Below are positions 44,782 to 54,101 of a stretch of 64,000 nt of DNA, piece by piece. Position 1 is the stretch's first letter, and every line of letters starts with the position of its first letter. The stretch comes from Gilvimarinus chinensis DSM 19667. GTDB lineage: Bacteria > Pseudomonadota > Gammaproteobacteria > Pseudomonadales > Cellvibrionaceae. A program made the position numbers and the translations under genes. The stretch is taken from the NCBI RefSeq assembly GCF_000377745.1, contig NZ_KB898711.1, positions 124,001 to 188,000 of the forward strand. The letters run 5' to 3'. The notes below the pieces were generated by a model that saw only the letters and a program-made list of their open reading frames with translations, ran no database searches and was not told the origin of the DNA.

Positions 44782-45309
44782 ATGAAGATACTTTTTTTCG
44801 CCACGGCCCTAACCCTGATTACCGGTTGCAGTCAGTACGATTTTTCTGTGAATGACAATGTGCTGTACACGCCTAAACCCTTGCTTACAGTATCGAACAT
44901 TCTCGACTCAAACCTTCAAGCGTGTATCGAGCAAGCCGTTGTGGACCGCAAGGTAACATCTGTCAGTCAGCTGACACAGCTGCAGTGCAGCCATGCCGGA
45001 ATCGTAAGTCTTGCCGGGTTAGAACGTTATTTTGCTATCACCGAGCTGGATTTAGCCGATAATAAAATTCGCGACGCAAGGCCCTTGGGAAGATTGGGCA
45101 AACTCACACTGCTGCATATTGAAAACAATCGTATTTCAGATTCAGCGCCATTACTGCAGCTGATCAAACTAACGGACGTTAATTTGGAAGGCAATCAAAA
45201 GGTCAACTGTCAGGACTTATTACAACTACAGCGGACCGTCAAAGAAAATCGAGGCACCATCAGCTTGCCCGAGCACTGTCAGAACAACGACTTACAGAGC
45301 GAAGGATAA
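44782..45309 (+). CDS. Small leucine-rich-repeat lipoprotein
   Basis: A 175 aa predicted lipoprotein (ILFFATALTLITGCSQ, lipobox ITGC). The mature part carries three or four bacterial LRR units (SLAGLERYFAITELDLADN, ARPLGRLGKLTLLHIENN, SAPLLQLIKLTDVNLEGN). LRRs usually bind proteins; no partner is evident. ATG 44782 is preferred to an earlier in-frame start because it directly begins the signal peptide. Its 3' end overlaps the convergent PilZ gene by 18 bp. Confidence 0.75.
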   Translation: MKILFFATALTLITGCSQYDFSVNDNVLYTPKPLLTVSNILDSNLQACIEQAVVDRKVTSVSQLTQLQCSHAGIVSLAGLERYFAITELDLADNKIRDARPLGRLGKLTLLHIENNRISDSAPLLQLIKLTDVNLEGNQKVNCQDLLQLQRTVKENRGTISLPEHCQNNDLQSEG

Positions 45310-45567
45310 CCCGATGGTATTGCGAAACTGATGCACCACTTTCATCGTGACAGGCTCCGCATTTATGGGCCCCACCACTTTGCGAAAGCATACTTGCAAT
45401 TCGGTCCCAACCGGCGGTATCGATTGGTTTTCTAGCATCACCTGTGCCCCACCCTCGGAAATATCCGTAGTGAAACCAACGATGGTGCCGATACTGGGGT
45501 GCATCATCTCCACCCGAATACTCCGGCTGGTGCGTTCATGTTGACGACGTTCCACTTTCTTATCCAC
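45292..45567 (-). CDS. PilZ domain protein
   Basis: A 91 aa single-domain PilZ protein, probably a c-di-GMP receptor. It has the binding motifs RRQHERTSR (RxxxR type) and DISEGGAQVML (D/NxSxxG type). The start appears to be GTG. It stands alone between an LRR lipoprotein and a metallo-hydrolase, so its output (motility, secretion or exopolysaccharide) is unknown. Confidence 0.83.
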   Translation of the reverse strand: MDKKVERRQHERTSRSIRVEMMHPSIGTIVGFTTDISEGGAQVMLENQSIPPVGTELQVCFRKVVGPINAEPVTMKVVHQFRNTIGLSFAL

Positions 45568-45644
45568 CCATTACAGTTTTTGTATACCAGCAACTATAGC
45601 AAAGGCGTGGCGCTTATTAGAACAATTAACACCATGACTGTGAG

Positions 45645-46430
45645 TTAAGCCGACACGGATACCGGCGGCACACCAGACACCTCAAGCCACTCAAACCCCT
45701 CATCCTGGCAGGCATAGACTGTGTTAGCCACAGAAGCCAGCAAGGGCTCAAGAGTCTGACGGACAAGCGCCAGAGAGTTATTCTTTTGGCTGATATGTGC
45801 AACCACCAGATGCTGTAACCGCGAAGTATTCACACGCTGTAAAAAACCTGCAGCCTGCTGGTTGCTCAAATGCCCCCATAAACCTCCCACTCGCTGCTTT
45901 AACGAAGGCGGGTAAGGTCCGCCTGCGAGCATTAAAGGATCGTGGTTTGCTTCTAATATCAATGCATCGCAATCGCAATAACATTTTTCGACATGAGGTG
46001 AGATATTACCAAGATCCGTTAACACCCCGAGGCTCACACCGCTGTAGCGAAACACAAACTGCGCCGGCTCACGAGCATCGTGAGGCACAGCAACAGGTTC
46101 CACCTCTAAACCATGCAGGCTAAATCGCTGATAATTTTCAATTAATCGAAGTTCGGGGATTAAGCCGTGATCTCGGCTGTAAAAAGTGCCTGGAGTCATA
46201 TAAACCGGCATTTTAAAACGCCGCGCTAACGCTGCCACACCTTTAATATGATCGGTATGCTCGTGTGTAACGATAACGGCTGTAAGGTCTTTGGCTGATC
46301 GCCCCAGACGCTGCAAACGCGCTTCAGTTTCCTTAACACTAAAACCGCAATCCAGCAGCAGGGCACCACCTGACCACTCGATCAGCGTACTATTACCCTT
46401 ACTGCCGCTGCCCAGAGAGGCAAACCTCAT
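45645..46430 (-). CDS. MBL-fold metallo-hydrolase (WalJ/YycJ-like)
   Basis: A 261 aa metallo-beta-lactamase-fold hydrolase. It begins RFASLGSGSKGNSTLIEW, has THEHTDHIKGV (metal site), DLGNISPHVEK, ILEANHDPLML, and GHLSNQQAAGFL, all typical of the YycJ/WalJ group thought to act as 5'-3' exonucleases or in DNA repair. It lies 11 bp after bamC in the dapA-bamC-MBL run, a conserved order in Pseudomonas-like genomes. Confidence 0.87.
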   Translation of the reverse strand: MRFASLGSGSKGNSTLIEWSGGALLLDCGFSVKETEARLQRLGRSAKDLTAVIVTHEHTDHIKGVAALARRFKMPVYMTPGTFYSRDHGLIPELRLIENYQRFSLHGLEVEPVAVPHDAREPAQFVFRYSGVSLGVLTDLGNISPHVEKCYCDCDALILEANHDPLMLAGGPYPPSLKQRVGGLWGHLSNQQAAGFLQRVNTSRLQHLVVAHISQKNNSLALVRQTLEPLLASVANTVYACQDEGFEWLEVSGVPPVSVSA

Positions 46431-46441
46431 GAGCTTGCCTC

Positions 46442-47605
46442 TTAGATCAGATTTTTACGTAACAATGTCAGTAATTCGCGGGCGGTGCGTGGATCGAGAC
46501 GCTTGCCATAAGGATCACGCAAATGAACGGTATAGTCGCCGGTTTGACCTTTGATGAACAGCAAATAACCGGGTGCATTAGGGTTAAGTGTCTCTGCCGT
46601 ACGTTTTGACAGAGGTGCATTGGTAAAGGCTTCCCCCTGGGGTACATTTGGCAGAAGCTGCGATACCGTATAAGGGCTGGTATGTACTATGTCACCATCG
46701 CTTTCAAACCAACTGCTAAACCAACCGTCACCTTCTGGCTCTACCGGCTCGTAATGCAGATAGTACACGCCTTCATCGGGGGCACTGTCGTAAATGGCAA
46801 AGCCATCCTGTTTCATGGCGTGGAACAATGTTGCCTTGGCGCGCTCTTCGCTCAAGCGTATTTTCATCACCGGTTCACTGGCCTCAACCACGAGCGCTGA
46901 TTTAGCTTCGCCGCCAATAGCCTGTGCCAGTAATGAAGTACCACCAATCGTTTCGTCCTGTGCCAGAGCAGCCGCTAACTCATCCAGCAACCAGGCTTCG
47001 CGCTCAGTGGAGGTTGACTGCCCTGGCCACTGCGCCTCTTCAGGGGGCGTGGCGCCGCTAACGGACTGGTGTAATACGTGGATCTCACTGGTTTCAGGTT
47101 GCACACCTTGATCAATCTGAATGCGATAGCGGTCTGTGGTGCTTAAATCAGTTTTAAACTGCAACCAGTGGCTCTCTATCAAGCCGCGACTGATATCAGC
47201 ACTGGCAACATCCACATTATTTTCGTTCATAAAACTGCGCACCCGAGGCCAAACTTCACCGGGAGATACGTTCATCAAAATCCAGCGCTCATCGCCCAAG
47301 CGCTGAATTTTTACGTTTTCCTGCATTAAGTTGGTCGCCAGAGGTTGCGGCCTTGGCACCTCGTTGTGATCAGCGGCCACCGCCTCATCAAACTCGCTCT
47401 GCTGAATAGGGGGTATGGGATACACCTCACCCAAGCGCGCACCACTCATACCTTCGGGAACTTTTAAAGGCTCAATTTTATCGGCTTTTTGGTAATCGCC
47501 ATCACGATTACGGAAATAGGCCTGGTCACCCCAAAACACGCCACAACCCACCAGCTGTGTCATTAACGTCAAAGCGAGCCCGCGAAGGGCGATGGTTTTT
47601 ATCAT
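46442..47605 (-). CDS. bamC: Outer membrane protein assembly factor BamC
   Basis: A lipoprotein of the BAM complex that inserts beta-barrel proteins. The 387 aa protein has lipobox VGCG, an unstructured N-terminal stretch that binds BamD (KADKIEPLKVPEGM), and two helix-grip domains; DERWILMNVSPGEVWPRVRSFM marks the first. It follows dapA after 19 bp. Confidence 0.92.
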   Translation of the reverse strand: MIKTIALRGLALTLMTQLVGCGVFWGDQAYFRNRDGDYQKADKIEPLKVPEGMSGARLGEVYPIPPIQQSEFDEAVAADHNEVPRPQPLATNLMQENVKIQRLGDERWILMNVSPGEVWPRVRSFMNENNVDVASADISRGLIESHWLQFKTDLSTTDRYRIQIDQGVQPETSEIHVLHQSVSGATPPEEAQWPGQSTSTEREAWLLDELAAALAQDETIGGTSLLAQAIGGEAKSALVVEASEPVMKIRLSEERAKATLFHAMKQDGFAIYDSAPDEGVYYLHYEPVEPEGDGWFSSWFESDGDIVHTSPYTVSQLLPNVPQGEAFTNAPLSKRTAETLNPNAPGYLLFIKGQTGDYTVHLRDPYGKRLDPRTARELLTLLRKNLI

Positions 47606-47624
47606 AGGATTATCTTCAGCTTAC

Positions 47625-48500
47625 TTATAACAGCCCGGCATCGCGCAAAGCGGTGCGAACTTGCTCATGATATACGTCGGATAGCGGCGTCATGGGTAAA
47701 CGAATCCCCTCACCTATTACCCCCATTTGCGCCAGCGCCCACTTCACCGGAATTGGATTGGCCTCAAGGAACATGGCCCGATGCAGCGACATTAATGAAT
47801 CGTTGATCGCACGAGCCTCTTCAGCCTTTCCAGCGATAGCAAGTTCACACATTTGCGCCAGCTTGCCGGGTATGACATTAGCCGTGACAGAAATATCCCC
47901 ATGGCCGCCTAATAACATCAATTCCACAGCGGTTTCGTCGTCGCCCGAGATAATTTTAAAGCCATCCGGCGCGGCATCAATAATGGCTTTGGCGCGAACC
48001 ATATCACCGGTAGCCTCTTTAATGCCGATAATGTTGGGCAATTTAGCCAACTCAAGAACAACGTCGGGCTGCATGTCTACTGCTGTTCGGCCAGGCACGT
48101 TGTATAAAAGCTGGGGAATATCCACCGCTTCGGCTATGGCCTTATGGTGCAAGTACAAACCTTGTTGAGTTGGCTTATTGTAGTAAGGAGTTACCAATAA
48201 GCAGGCATCAGCGCCGGCATTTTTGGCGCCTTCCGTTAACTCAATCGCTTCCGATGTTGAATTGGCACCAGTACCAGCAATGACAGGTATTTTCCCCGCC
48301 ACCTGATTCACAACATGGGTAATAACAGCCAAATGCTCGTCAACATCCAATGTTGCCGATTCACCGGTAGTGCCTACCGCCACAATCGCGTGAGTGCCCT
48401 GTTCGAGATGCCAGTCAACCAGAGCCGACAATCGCTGCCAATCCAGTGAGTTATCGGCGTTCATTGGTGTCACCAGGGCAACCATACTGCCTTGAATCAT
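47625..48500 (-). CDS. dapA: 4-hydroxy-tetrahydrodipicolinate synthase
   Basis: The enzyme condenses pyruvate with aspartate semialdehyde in the lysine/DAP route. The 291 aa protein begins MIQGSMVALVTPMNADNSLDW and shows GTTGESATL, the catalytic Tyr in LLYNVPGRTAVD and Schiff-base Lys in IIGIKEATGD. ATG 48500 has GGAGAA just upstream; an open extension of 20 codons lacks family similarity. Confidence 0.95.
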   Translation of the reverse strand: MIQGSMVALVTPMNADNSLDWQRLSALVDWHLEQGTHAIVAVGTTGESATLDVDEHLAVITHVVNQVAGKIPVIAGTGANSTSEAIELTEGAKNAGADACLLVTPYYNKPTQQGLYLHHKAIAEAVDIPQLLYNVPGRTAVDMQPDVVLELAKLPNIIGIKEATGDMVRAKAIIDAAPDGFKIISGDDETAVELMLLGGHGDISVTANVIPGKLAQMCELAIAGKAEEARAINDSLMSLHRAMFLEANPIPVKWALAQMGVIGEGIRLPMTPLSDVYHEQVRTALRDAGLL

Positions 48501-48643
48501 ATTTTCTCCACTGCGGAACAAAGGCGCTTCGGCGCAGCGCCCGGATGAGCAGTCACTCATCGATGATTGATTACAAAAACTGGCGACATGTTACGCACAG
48601 CCGCTCAGGGACACAAGCGAGGCAGCGTTGAGCCTCTACAAAC

Positions 48644-49711
48644 TCAGCCTTTTTTAAAGGCCAGCATTCTGTCTAAAGGTCGCATGGCCCGTTCAGCCAA
48701 TACCGGATCGACAAAGATTTCGTTGTCGTCCTGATCAAACACCTTAGCCAGTATTTCCAATTCGTTTAATGCCATCCATGGACAGTTGGCACAACTGCGA
48801 CAGCTGGCACCACTACCCGCTGTCGGAGCAACGTGAAACACTTTATCCGGGCACAGCTGCTGCATTTTATAAAAAATGCCCTGATCAGTGGCCACAATAA
48901 ACTCGCGGTTAGGCAGAGTTTGTGCGGCGTTAATCAGCTGCGACGTAGAGCCCGCCACATCCGCCAGCTCTACCACTGACTGAGGGGATTCGGGATGTAC
49001 CAGCACGGCGGCGTCTGGGTATAGGGTTTTTAAATCTTCGATACCGCGCGCCTTAAATTCTTCATGCACAATACAAGCGCCGTCCCACATTAGAACATCC
49101 GCACCGGTTTGCTTTTGCACGTAAGCACCTAAATGTTTGTCCGGCGCCCACAGTATTTTTTCACCTTTTTTATCCAGGTAATCCACCACATCCAAAGCAA
49201 TACTAGAGGTGACCACCCAGTCGGCGCGCGCTTTAACCGCTGCCGAAGTGTTGGCATAGACCACGACCGTGCGATCTGGGTGCTGATCGCAAAAATCAGA
49301 GAACTCGTCAGCCGGACAACCGATATCCAAAGAACAGGTAGCCTCAAGAGTTGGCATTAGCACGCGTTTATGAGGGGTGAGGATTTTTGCCGTCTCACCC
49401 ATAAACTTTACCCCGGCCACGATCAGCGTCGAGGCTGGATGGTCGCGGCCAAAGCGGGCCATTTCCAAAGAATCAGACACACAGCCACCGGTCTCTTCAG
49501 CCAGCGCTTGAATAACAGGGTCTGTGTAATAGTGAGCCACCAGCACTGCGTCGCGCTCGATCAGCATTTGCTTGATCTGCGCTTTATAGGCGGCTTCTTG
49601 CTCAGGAGTTAACTCACCATGTCGGCCAATACCAGCCAAATGGTCTTTGACCACCTGCCGATCAGAGGCCAACGATTCTGTCTCGGTATTTTCGACAACT
49701 TCAACGGACAT
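48644..49711 (-). CDS. nadA: Quinolinate synthase A
   Basis: A [4Fe-4S] enzyme making quinolinate from iminoaspartate and DHAP in NAD synthesis. The 355 aa protein has [20 protein letters not shown], cluster cysteines in [23 protein letters not shown] and [10 protein letters not shown]. It lies downstream of the tRNA-Lys pair but behind a strong terminator, so it probably has its own promoter. Confidence 0.95.
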   Translation of the reverse strand: MSVEVVENTETESLASDRQVVKDHLAGIGRHGELTPEQEAAYKAQIKQMLIERDAVLVAHYYTDPVIQALAEETGGCVSDSLEMARFGRDHPASTLIVAGVKFMGETAKILTPHKRVLMPTLEATCSLDIGCPADEFSDFCDQHPDRTVVVYANTSAAVKARADWVVTSSIALDVVDYLDKKGEKILWAPDKHLGAYVQKQTGADVLMWDGACIVHEEFKARGIEDLKTLYPDAAVLVHPESPQSVVELADVAGSTSQLINAAQTLPNREFIVATDQGIFYKMQQLCPDKVFHVAPTAGSGASCRSCANCPWMALNELEILAKVFDQDDNEIFVDPVLAERAMRPLDRMLAFKKG

Positions 49712-49836
49712 ACTCAGGTACCACGGTTGGCGCTCAGCACTGGGTAATGGAGCGCTTTATAAAGGGCGCATTCTAACACAAGCGAGAAATATGGCGGGAG
49801 CGTGCAAACGCCGCAAACTGGCGGCTTAGGCGTAAT

Positions 49837-49872
49837 AAAAAAGCGCCAAGTGATGTTCACTTGGCGCTTTTT
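49837..49872 (-). terminator. Strong intrinsic terminator downstream of the tRNA-Lys genes
   Basis: A 16-bp stem (AAAAAGCGCCAAGTGA with its exact complement, 3-nt loop TGT). The leftward exit has a run of T residues. It would end the tRNA transcript before nadA; the A/T flanks also allow activity in the other direction. Confidence 0.8.
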
Positions 49873-49875
49873 GAA

Positions 49876-49894
49876 TGGTGGGTCGTACTGGATT
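49876..49894 (-). repeat. Fragment of a third tRNA-Lys 3' end
   Basis: Nineteen bases (TGGTGGGTCGTACTGGATT) are identical to the 3' ends, including CCA, of both intact tRNA-Lys genes. After that the sequence diverges into a hairpin-rich stretch (TTCGGCTTCGCCTCACCC). It may be a decayed third tRNA or an unequal-recombination scar. No integrase gene is near, so an attachment site is not supported. Confidence 0.6.
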
Positions 49895-50005
49895 ATTCGG
49901 CTTCGCCTCACCCTTCGGGTCGTCGCATTCGCGACGATGTCTCGCTTACGCTCGGCTCGAACCGGTTCTCATCCAGAACGACAACTTTGCCCAGCGGGCA
50001 ATATA

Positions 50006-50081
50006 TGGTGGGTCGTACTGGATTCGAACCAGTGACCAATTGGTTAAAAGCCAACTGCTCTACCAACTGAGCTAACGACCC
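50006..50081 (-). tRNA. tRNA-Lys (anticodon UUU), copy 1
   Basis: A complete 76-nt cloverleaf with encoded CCA: acceptor GGGTCGT/ACGACCC, D arm GCTC/GAGC, anticodon arm GTTGG-CTTTTAA-CCAAT with TTT anticodon, T arm CTGGTTCGAATCCAG. It is identical to the second copy 69 bp upstream. Placement after queE-queC and before nadA is conserved in relatives of Pseudomonas. Confidence 0.97.
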
Positions 50082-50150
50082 ATAAAACTGTTTGTCTGCC
50101 AAATCCTGTGGCGGGTGACCGGCGGCGCTCAGTAAACAGCCTGTCGAATA

Positions 50151-50226
50151 TGGTGGGTCGTACTGGATTCGAACCAGTGACCAATTGGTTAAAAGCCAAC
50201 TGCTCTACCAACTGAGCTAACGACCC
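50151..50226 (-). tRNA. tRNA-Lys (anticodon UUU), copy 2
   Basis: Base-for-base identical to the copy at 50006-50081, 76 nt with CCA. The two are probably processed from one transcript. The 147 bp between it and queC shows nothing beyond possible promoter sequence. Confidence 0.97.
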
Positions 50227-50373
50227 GCTAACTTACGCACCTGCTTGCTAAGGCACCCAAATCAGAGGCGCACATAATAATGATTTGGGCGGAAAAAACA
50301 AGCGCTTTTTTGCATTTAATTGGCAATAATCGCCAAGTGATCAATAACTTACCAAAGTGTGCGTTTTACACAC

Positions 50374-51051
50374 TCAAAATCGGTAACGGGTCGGGTCGCC
50401 CACCCCTGCCTGCTCAAATCCAATTTTGCGCAAGCGGCAGCTATCACAGCGACCGCAGGCGCGGCCATCGTCGTCAGCTTGATAGCAAGACACCGTAAGA
50501 CTGTAATCCACACCAAGCGCCAACCCCTTGCGAATAATGTCAGCTTTGCTCAAATCAATCAGTGGAGTGCGAATAGACAGTTTTTGGCCTTCGGTGCCTG
50601 CGCGAGTGGCAAGGTTGGCCATAACTTCGTAAGCGGCAATATAATCCGGACGGCAGTCCGGGTAACCGGAATAATCAACGGCGTTAACCCCAATAAAAAT
50701 ATCCACCGCCCCCAAGACTTCAGCCCAGCCCAACGCGATCGACAAAAATACGGTGTTGCGGGCCGGCACATACGTCACAGGCACGCCCTGGGTTTCCTCT
50801 TCAGGCACATCAATGCCATCATCGGTCAGCGCTGAGCCACCAATGGTGCGTAAATCCAACTGAATCACTTTGTGCGCAGCACTGCCCAAAGCTTTGGCAG
50901 CGCGCTCGGCCGCCAACAGCTCGGCACGCATACGCTGACCGTAATCAAAGCTGATGGTGTAACACTCATAACCTTCGTTGCGAGCAATCGCTAGGGCCGT
51001 TGTTGAATCCAGCCCCCCGGAAACTAACACCACGGCTTTTTTATTCGCCAT
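50374..51051 (-). CDS. queC: 7-cyano-7-deazaguanine synthase QueC
   Basis: The enzyme converts 7-carboxy-7-deazaguanine to preQ0 with ATP and ammonia, for queuosine. The 225 aa protein has the PP-loop [13 protein letters not shown], the YGQR motif, and zinc cysteines in [20 protein letters not shown]. It lies 47 bp after queE in the same direction. Confidence 0.95.
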   Translation of the reverse strand: MANKKAVVLVSGGLDSTTALAIARNEGYECYTISFDYGQRMRAELLAAERAAKALGSAAHKVIQLDLRTIGGSALTDDGIDVPEEETQGVPVTYVPARNTVFLSIALGWAEVLGAVDIFIGVNAVDYSGYPDCRPDYIAAYEVMANLATRAGTEGQKLSIRTPLIDLSKADIIRKGLALGVDYSLTVSCYQADDDGRACGRCDSCRLRKIGFEQAGVGDPTRYRF

Positions 51052-51098
51052 TACAATTCTCCCCTGATCGTTTTGCAGGATTACGGTGTGCGAAATCG

Positions 51099-51749
51099 CT
51101 AGTGCCCGGGAATATCGTCCCAGAGCAATTTATGCAGCTGCAACTGAAATCGCACCGGCAGATTATCCTCAATAACCCACTCAGCTAGCGCTCTCGGCTC
51201 AATTTCGCCAAAGCTGGGGGACAACAACACATCCGCCACTTTATCGGCCAACTGATACTCATCGATTTTCAACTTGGCCCATTGATAATCTTCACGTGAA
51301 CAGACCACAAATTTAATCTGGTCGCGCTTGCCCAGCAGCGGTAAATTCTCCCAACGGTTGCGGTGTGACTCTCCCGAACCGGGTGTTTTCAAATCCATCA
51401 CTTTCACTACCCGGCCATCCACATCATCCAATGCCATGGCGCCACTGGTTTCCAAGGACACCTCGTACCCCTGATCACACAGCGCTCGCAAGAGCTCAGG
51501 CGTATGCTTTTGCGCCATCGGTTCGCCACCGGTTACGCAAACATAAGTCGCCCCATACGCCGACACTTTATCCAGCACCTGCGCCAAGCTCATGCGCGTA
51601 CCGCCGTAAAAAGCGTATTCGCTGTCACAATAGCCACAGCGCAGCGGGCAACCGGTCAAGCGCACAAACACGGTGGGCAAACCCACGGTATTTGACTCGC
51701 CTTGCAATGAGTAAAAAATTTCAGTGATTTTGACGTTTGCTTCTGTCAT
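51099..51749 (-). CDS. queE: 7-carboxy-7-deazaguanine synthase QueE (radical SAM)
   Basis: The radical SAM enzyme making the 7-deazaguanine ring from 6-carboxytetrahydropterin. The roughly 216 aa protein begins [20 protein letters not shown]; the cluster motif is [14 protein letters not shown] (CxxxCxxC), with TGGEPMAQ for SAM binding. An alternative ATG 21 bp upstream is possible; neither has a strong ribosome site. QueD and FolE are not in the window. Confidence 0.94.
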   Translation of the reverse strand: MTEANVKITEIFYSLQGESNTVGLPTVFVRLTGCPLRCGYCDSEYAFYGGTRMSLAQVLDKVSAYGATYVCVTGGEPMAQKHTPELLRALCDQGYEVSLETSGAMALDDVDGRVVKVMDLKTPGSGESHRNRWENLPLLGKRDQIKFVVCSREDYQWAKLKIDEYQLADKVADVLLSPSFGEIEPRALAEWVIEDNLPVRFQLQLHKLLWDDIPGH

Positions 51750-51836
51750 GTTTGTGCCAATTGCGGCCATAACTTCACGGTTAGCGGGCCAAGTGATATT
51801 CTAAACGGCTTTGCTATTGCCGCTTCGGATTGCAGT

Positions 51837-52154
51837 ATGAAACCGATCAAATCCAAAAAGGAGCAACGCCAGGAGCTGGATGCCCAAATTCGCGAGTACC
51901 AATCCCGTGGTGGCGTCGTTGAACAGGTACCCCAAGGTATTTCCGGGCGCGAGGAAACGCGTCAACCCCTGCCCCATGTGTTTGAGAAAAAATCAGAAGG
52001 TGATACCCGCACCGCCGTCAACGATGTCATCGCCGCAATTGAACAGCGCCGTAAACCGGGTAAACCACCCACAGGTAAAAACAACAAAAAACCGCGCAAA
52101 AAAATCATTTACGATGAGTTTGGTGAACCTTTACGCTGGGAGTGGGACAGCTAA
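51837..52154 (+). CDS. Conserved-type small basic protein, unknown
   Basis: I do not recognise this 105 aa protein. It is highly charged: an N-terminal helix (KSKKEQRQELDAQIREYQSRGG) leads to VVEQVPQGISGRE, a mid-protein helix (TAVNDVIAAIEQRRK), a Lys-rich stretch and an acidic-aromatic end (YDEFGEPLRWEW). The pattern of helix, SRGG, then a VPxG turn recalls small transcription-associated proteins such as SutA, but that is only a resemblance. It is divergent from queE and convergent with purC. Confidence 0.6.
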   Translation: MKPIKSKKEQRQELDAQIREYQSRGGVVEQVPQGISGREETRQPLPHVFEKKSEGDTRTAVNDVIAAIEQRRKPGKPPTGKNNKKPRKKIIYDEFGEPLRWEWDS

Positions 52155-52163
52155 AGCCGCCCC

Positions 52164-53267
52164 TTAATCCACCAAGCCGTACTGATCTCGCAACACCTCA
52201 ATAATTTCTTGCTTGGGATTTTTTGATAACTCAACCTTTTTACCGGTAATTTTCTCGGCGATACCGCAATAGGTTTGTGAAACCTGCATCAAGACCGACT
52301 CGGGCAAGGCGTTGTTTTTCGCCAGCGCGCTACGCTCATCCATACGCTGCTTGTTGAGCAGGATATCTGGATCGTCAAAATAGCCAAGCAGCAGCTGCCG
52401 GAAGGCCTCTTTGGACTGCTCCACCACCTCGCCTTGGCGATAGCTGGGGCCATCCCAAATGCGTGATGAATCCGGCGTACCCACCTCATCCATATAAATC
52501 AGCTTATCGTTACCAGCCGCGTCGGTGACGTAACCAAACTCAAACTTGGTATCCACAAACACCTGATCCAGACCTTCCAGCTCGCGGCTGATCAGCCTGA
52601 AACCGTCTTTCAACAGCGCTTCGTACCGATCAATATCGCTTTTTGACTGAAACTTAAAAGCCGCGAAATTGGCCTCTAAATTATGGCGGGTGACATTAAC
52701 GTCATCCACCGCGGGCACACCGGGAATCCCCTTTAACACCCCTTTGGTGGAAGGTGTAATCAACAGCTCTGGCAACTTCTGATCTTTCTGCAAGCCGTCT
52801 GGCAACTTGATACCGCAAAACTCGCGCTCACCGCCGGCGTAAGCTCGCCACATGGAACCGGTAATATACTGCCGACAAATGGCCTCGATCATTACAGGGC
52901 GAGCCTTTTGGACAATCCACACTAAGGGGTGGGGAATATCGAGGATATGACTGTCAGCCAAACCGTGCTCACGGAACAAACCAAACCAGTGATTAGAAAT
53001 CGCGTTCAATGCAGCGCCCTTGCCGGGAACACCGTTCATGCCGCCTTCACCATGCCAAATGCAGTCAAAGGCTGAAATGCGATCACTGATAACCATAATC
53101 GCCAAGGAGGCGTTTTCGGCCACATCGTAGCCTTTTTCTTTTATCAGGCGCTGACTGTCGGCATCGTTCAACCAGTACACAGAGCGCACTTTACCGCTGT
53201 GTACAGGCAACTCGGTACGAATCGGAAGATCGTCGTTAACGGCTAGAACTCTGTCGGCAAGCCCCAT
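52164..53267 (-). CDS. purC: SAICAR synthetase, long (Vibrio-type) form
   Basis: The enzyme joins CAIR and aspartate in purine synthesis. At 367 aa it is the long form (TIGR02735 type), not the roughly 237 aa form of Pseudomonas. Motifs: [11 protein letters not shown] near the N-terminus, [44 protein letters not shown], and [13 protein letters not shown] (metal/ATP site). Confidence 0.93.
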   Translation of the reverse strand: MGLADRVLAVNDDLPIRTELPVHSGKVRSVYWLNDADSQRLIKEKGYDVAENASLAIMVISDRISAFDCIWHGEGGMNGVPGKGAALNAISNHWFGLFREHGLADSHILDIPHPLVWIVQKARPVMIEAICRQYITGSMWRAYAGGEREFCGIKLPDGLQKDQKLPELLITPSTKGVLKGIPGVPAVDDVNVTRHNLEANFAAFKFQSKSDIDRYEALLKDGFRLISRELEGLDQVFVDTKFEFGYVTDAAGNDKLIYMDEVGTPDSSRIWDGPSYRQGEVVEQSKEAFRQLLLGYFDDPDILLNKQRMDERSALAKNNALPESVLMQVSQTYCGIAEKITGKKVELSKNPKQEIIEVLRDQYGLVD

Positions 53268-53337
53268 AAAAACACCCTATCAGCGGAGGTCGAAAAACCG
53301 GCGATATTAACACATTTACCGACCGCACCAAGACTCT

Positions 53338-54045
53338 TTACCAAGGCAGACGCTCACCACTCCAGTGATAAAACTGACCCGTATTTTCAGCATTCAGACC
53401 TTGCAGCACCGCAAACAAACGTGCCGCGGAGACATCGGGGCTGTACAGCCGGTGAGCGGGGATACGACCAGCAAAGGGTTTAGAGAGCGGCGAGCGGGTC
53501 GTTCCAGGGTGCAACGCGACAACACAAGACCCTTCGCAGCGGCGCGACAGCTCAATAGAGGCCGTTTTAATCAGCATATTGAGCGCCGCCTTACTGGCCC
53601 GATAACCATACCAACCACCCAACTGGTTATCGCCAATGCTGCCCACCTGCGCGCTTAAAAAAGCCACTTTCGGCGCTTCAACGCCCGTCAAAAGTCCTGG
53701 CAGGCGTTTCATAATCAGAGCTGGAATAACGGTGTTTACAGAAAAGTAATGCGCAAGCGCCTCGCCATTCAATTCTTCAAGCCGCTTTTCCGGGGTGGCC
53801 TGGTCATCGAGCAAAACGCCCACACAACACAGAATCACCCGAGGCGTCACATTGGCGTTTTTCAGTTGGTCCGTCAGCTCGGACAGGGCATTGTCGGTGT
53901 AATCACAGAGGTAGAAATCGTCGTAGATACCTCTTTCGACTTCCGTGCGCCCCACCCCCAGCACCCGATAGCCCGCGGCGGCGTAGCGTTTTGCAAGAGC
54001 GCAAGCCAAGGCGCTGCTCGCCCCAAAAATCAGAACTTCAGACAT
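53338..54045 (-). CDS. SDR-family oxidoreductase (C-factor-like)
   Basis: A 235 aa short-chain dehydrogenase. The nucleotide site is atypical (IFGASSALACALAKRYA instead of TGxxxGxG), followed by GVGRTEVERG and CDYTDN; the catalytic parts SAQVGSIGDN and YGYRASKAALNM are intact. Similar proteins are often called C-factor or CsgA-like. The substrate is unknown. It lies between purC and corA on the same strand. Confidence 0.8.
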   Translation of the reverse strand: MSEVLIFGASSALACALAKRYAAAGYRVLGVGRTEVERGIYDDFYLCDYTDNALSELTDQLKNANVTPRVILCCVGVLLDDQATPEKRLEELNGEALAHYFSVNTVIPALIMKRLPGLLTGVEAPKVAFLSAQVGSIGDNQLGGWYGYRASKAALNMLIKTASIELSRRCEGSCVVALHPGTTRSPLSKPFAGRIPAHRLYSPDVSAARLFAVLQGLNAENTGQFYHWSGERLPW

Positions 54046-54101
54046 AAGACCTCCGGTTAGCTGGGCTTTAGGCCCATTAGCAGCCGGCGGCGGCCGGATG
54101 C

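Noticed and set aside
49876-50024. Phage or island attachment site at tRNA-Lys
   Set aside because: A 3' tRNA fragment is present, but it is only about 110 bp from the intact gene and there is no integrase or foreign cargo in between.
49802-50075. Short frames reading through the tRNA-Lys region (for example GGSYWIRTSDQLVKSQ)
   Set aside because: These are translations of tRNA sequence, a common source of spurious database proteins.
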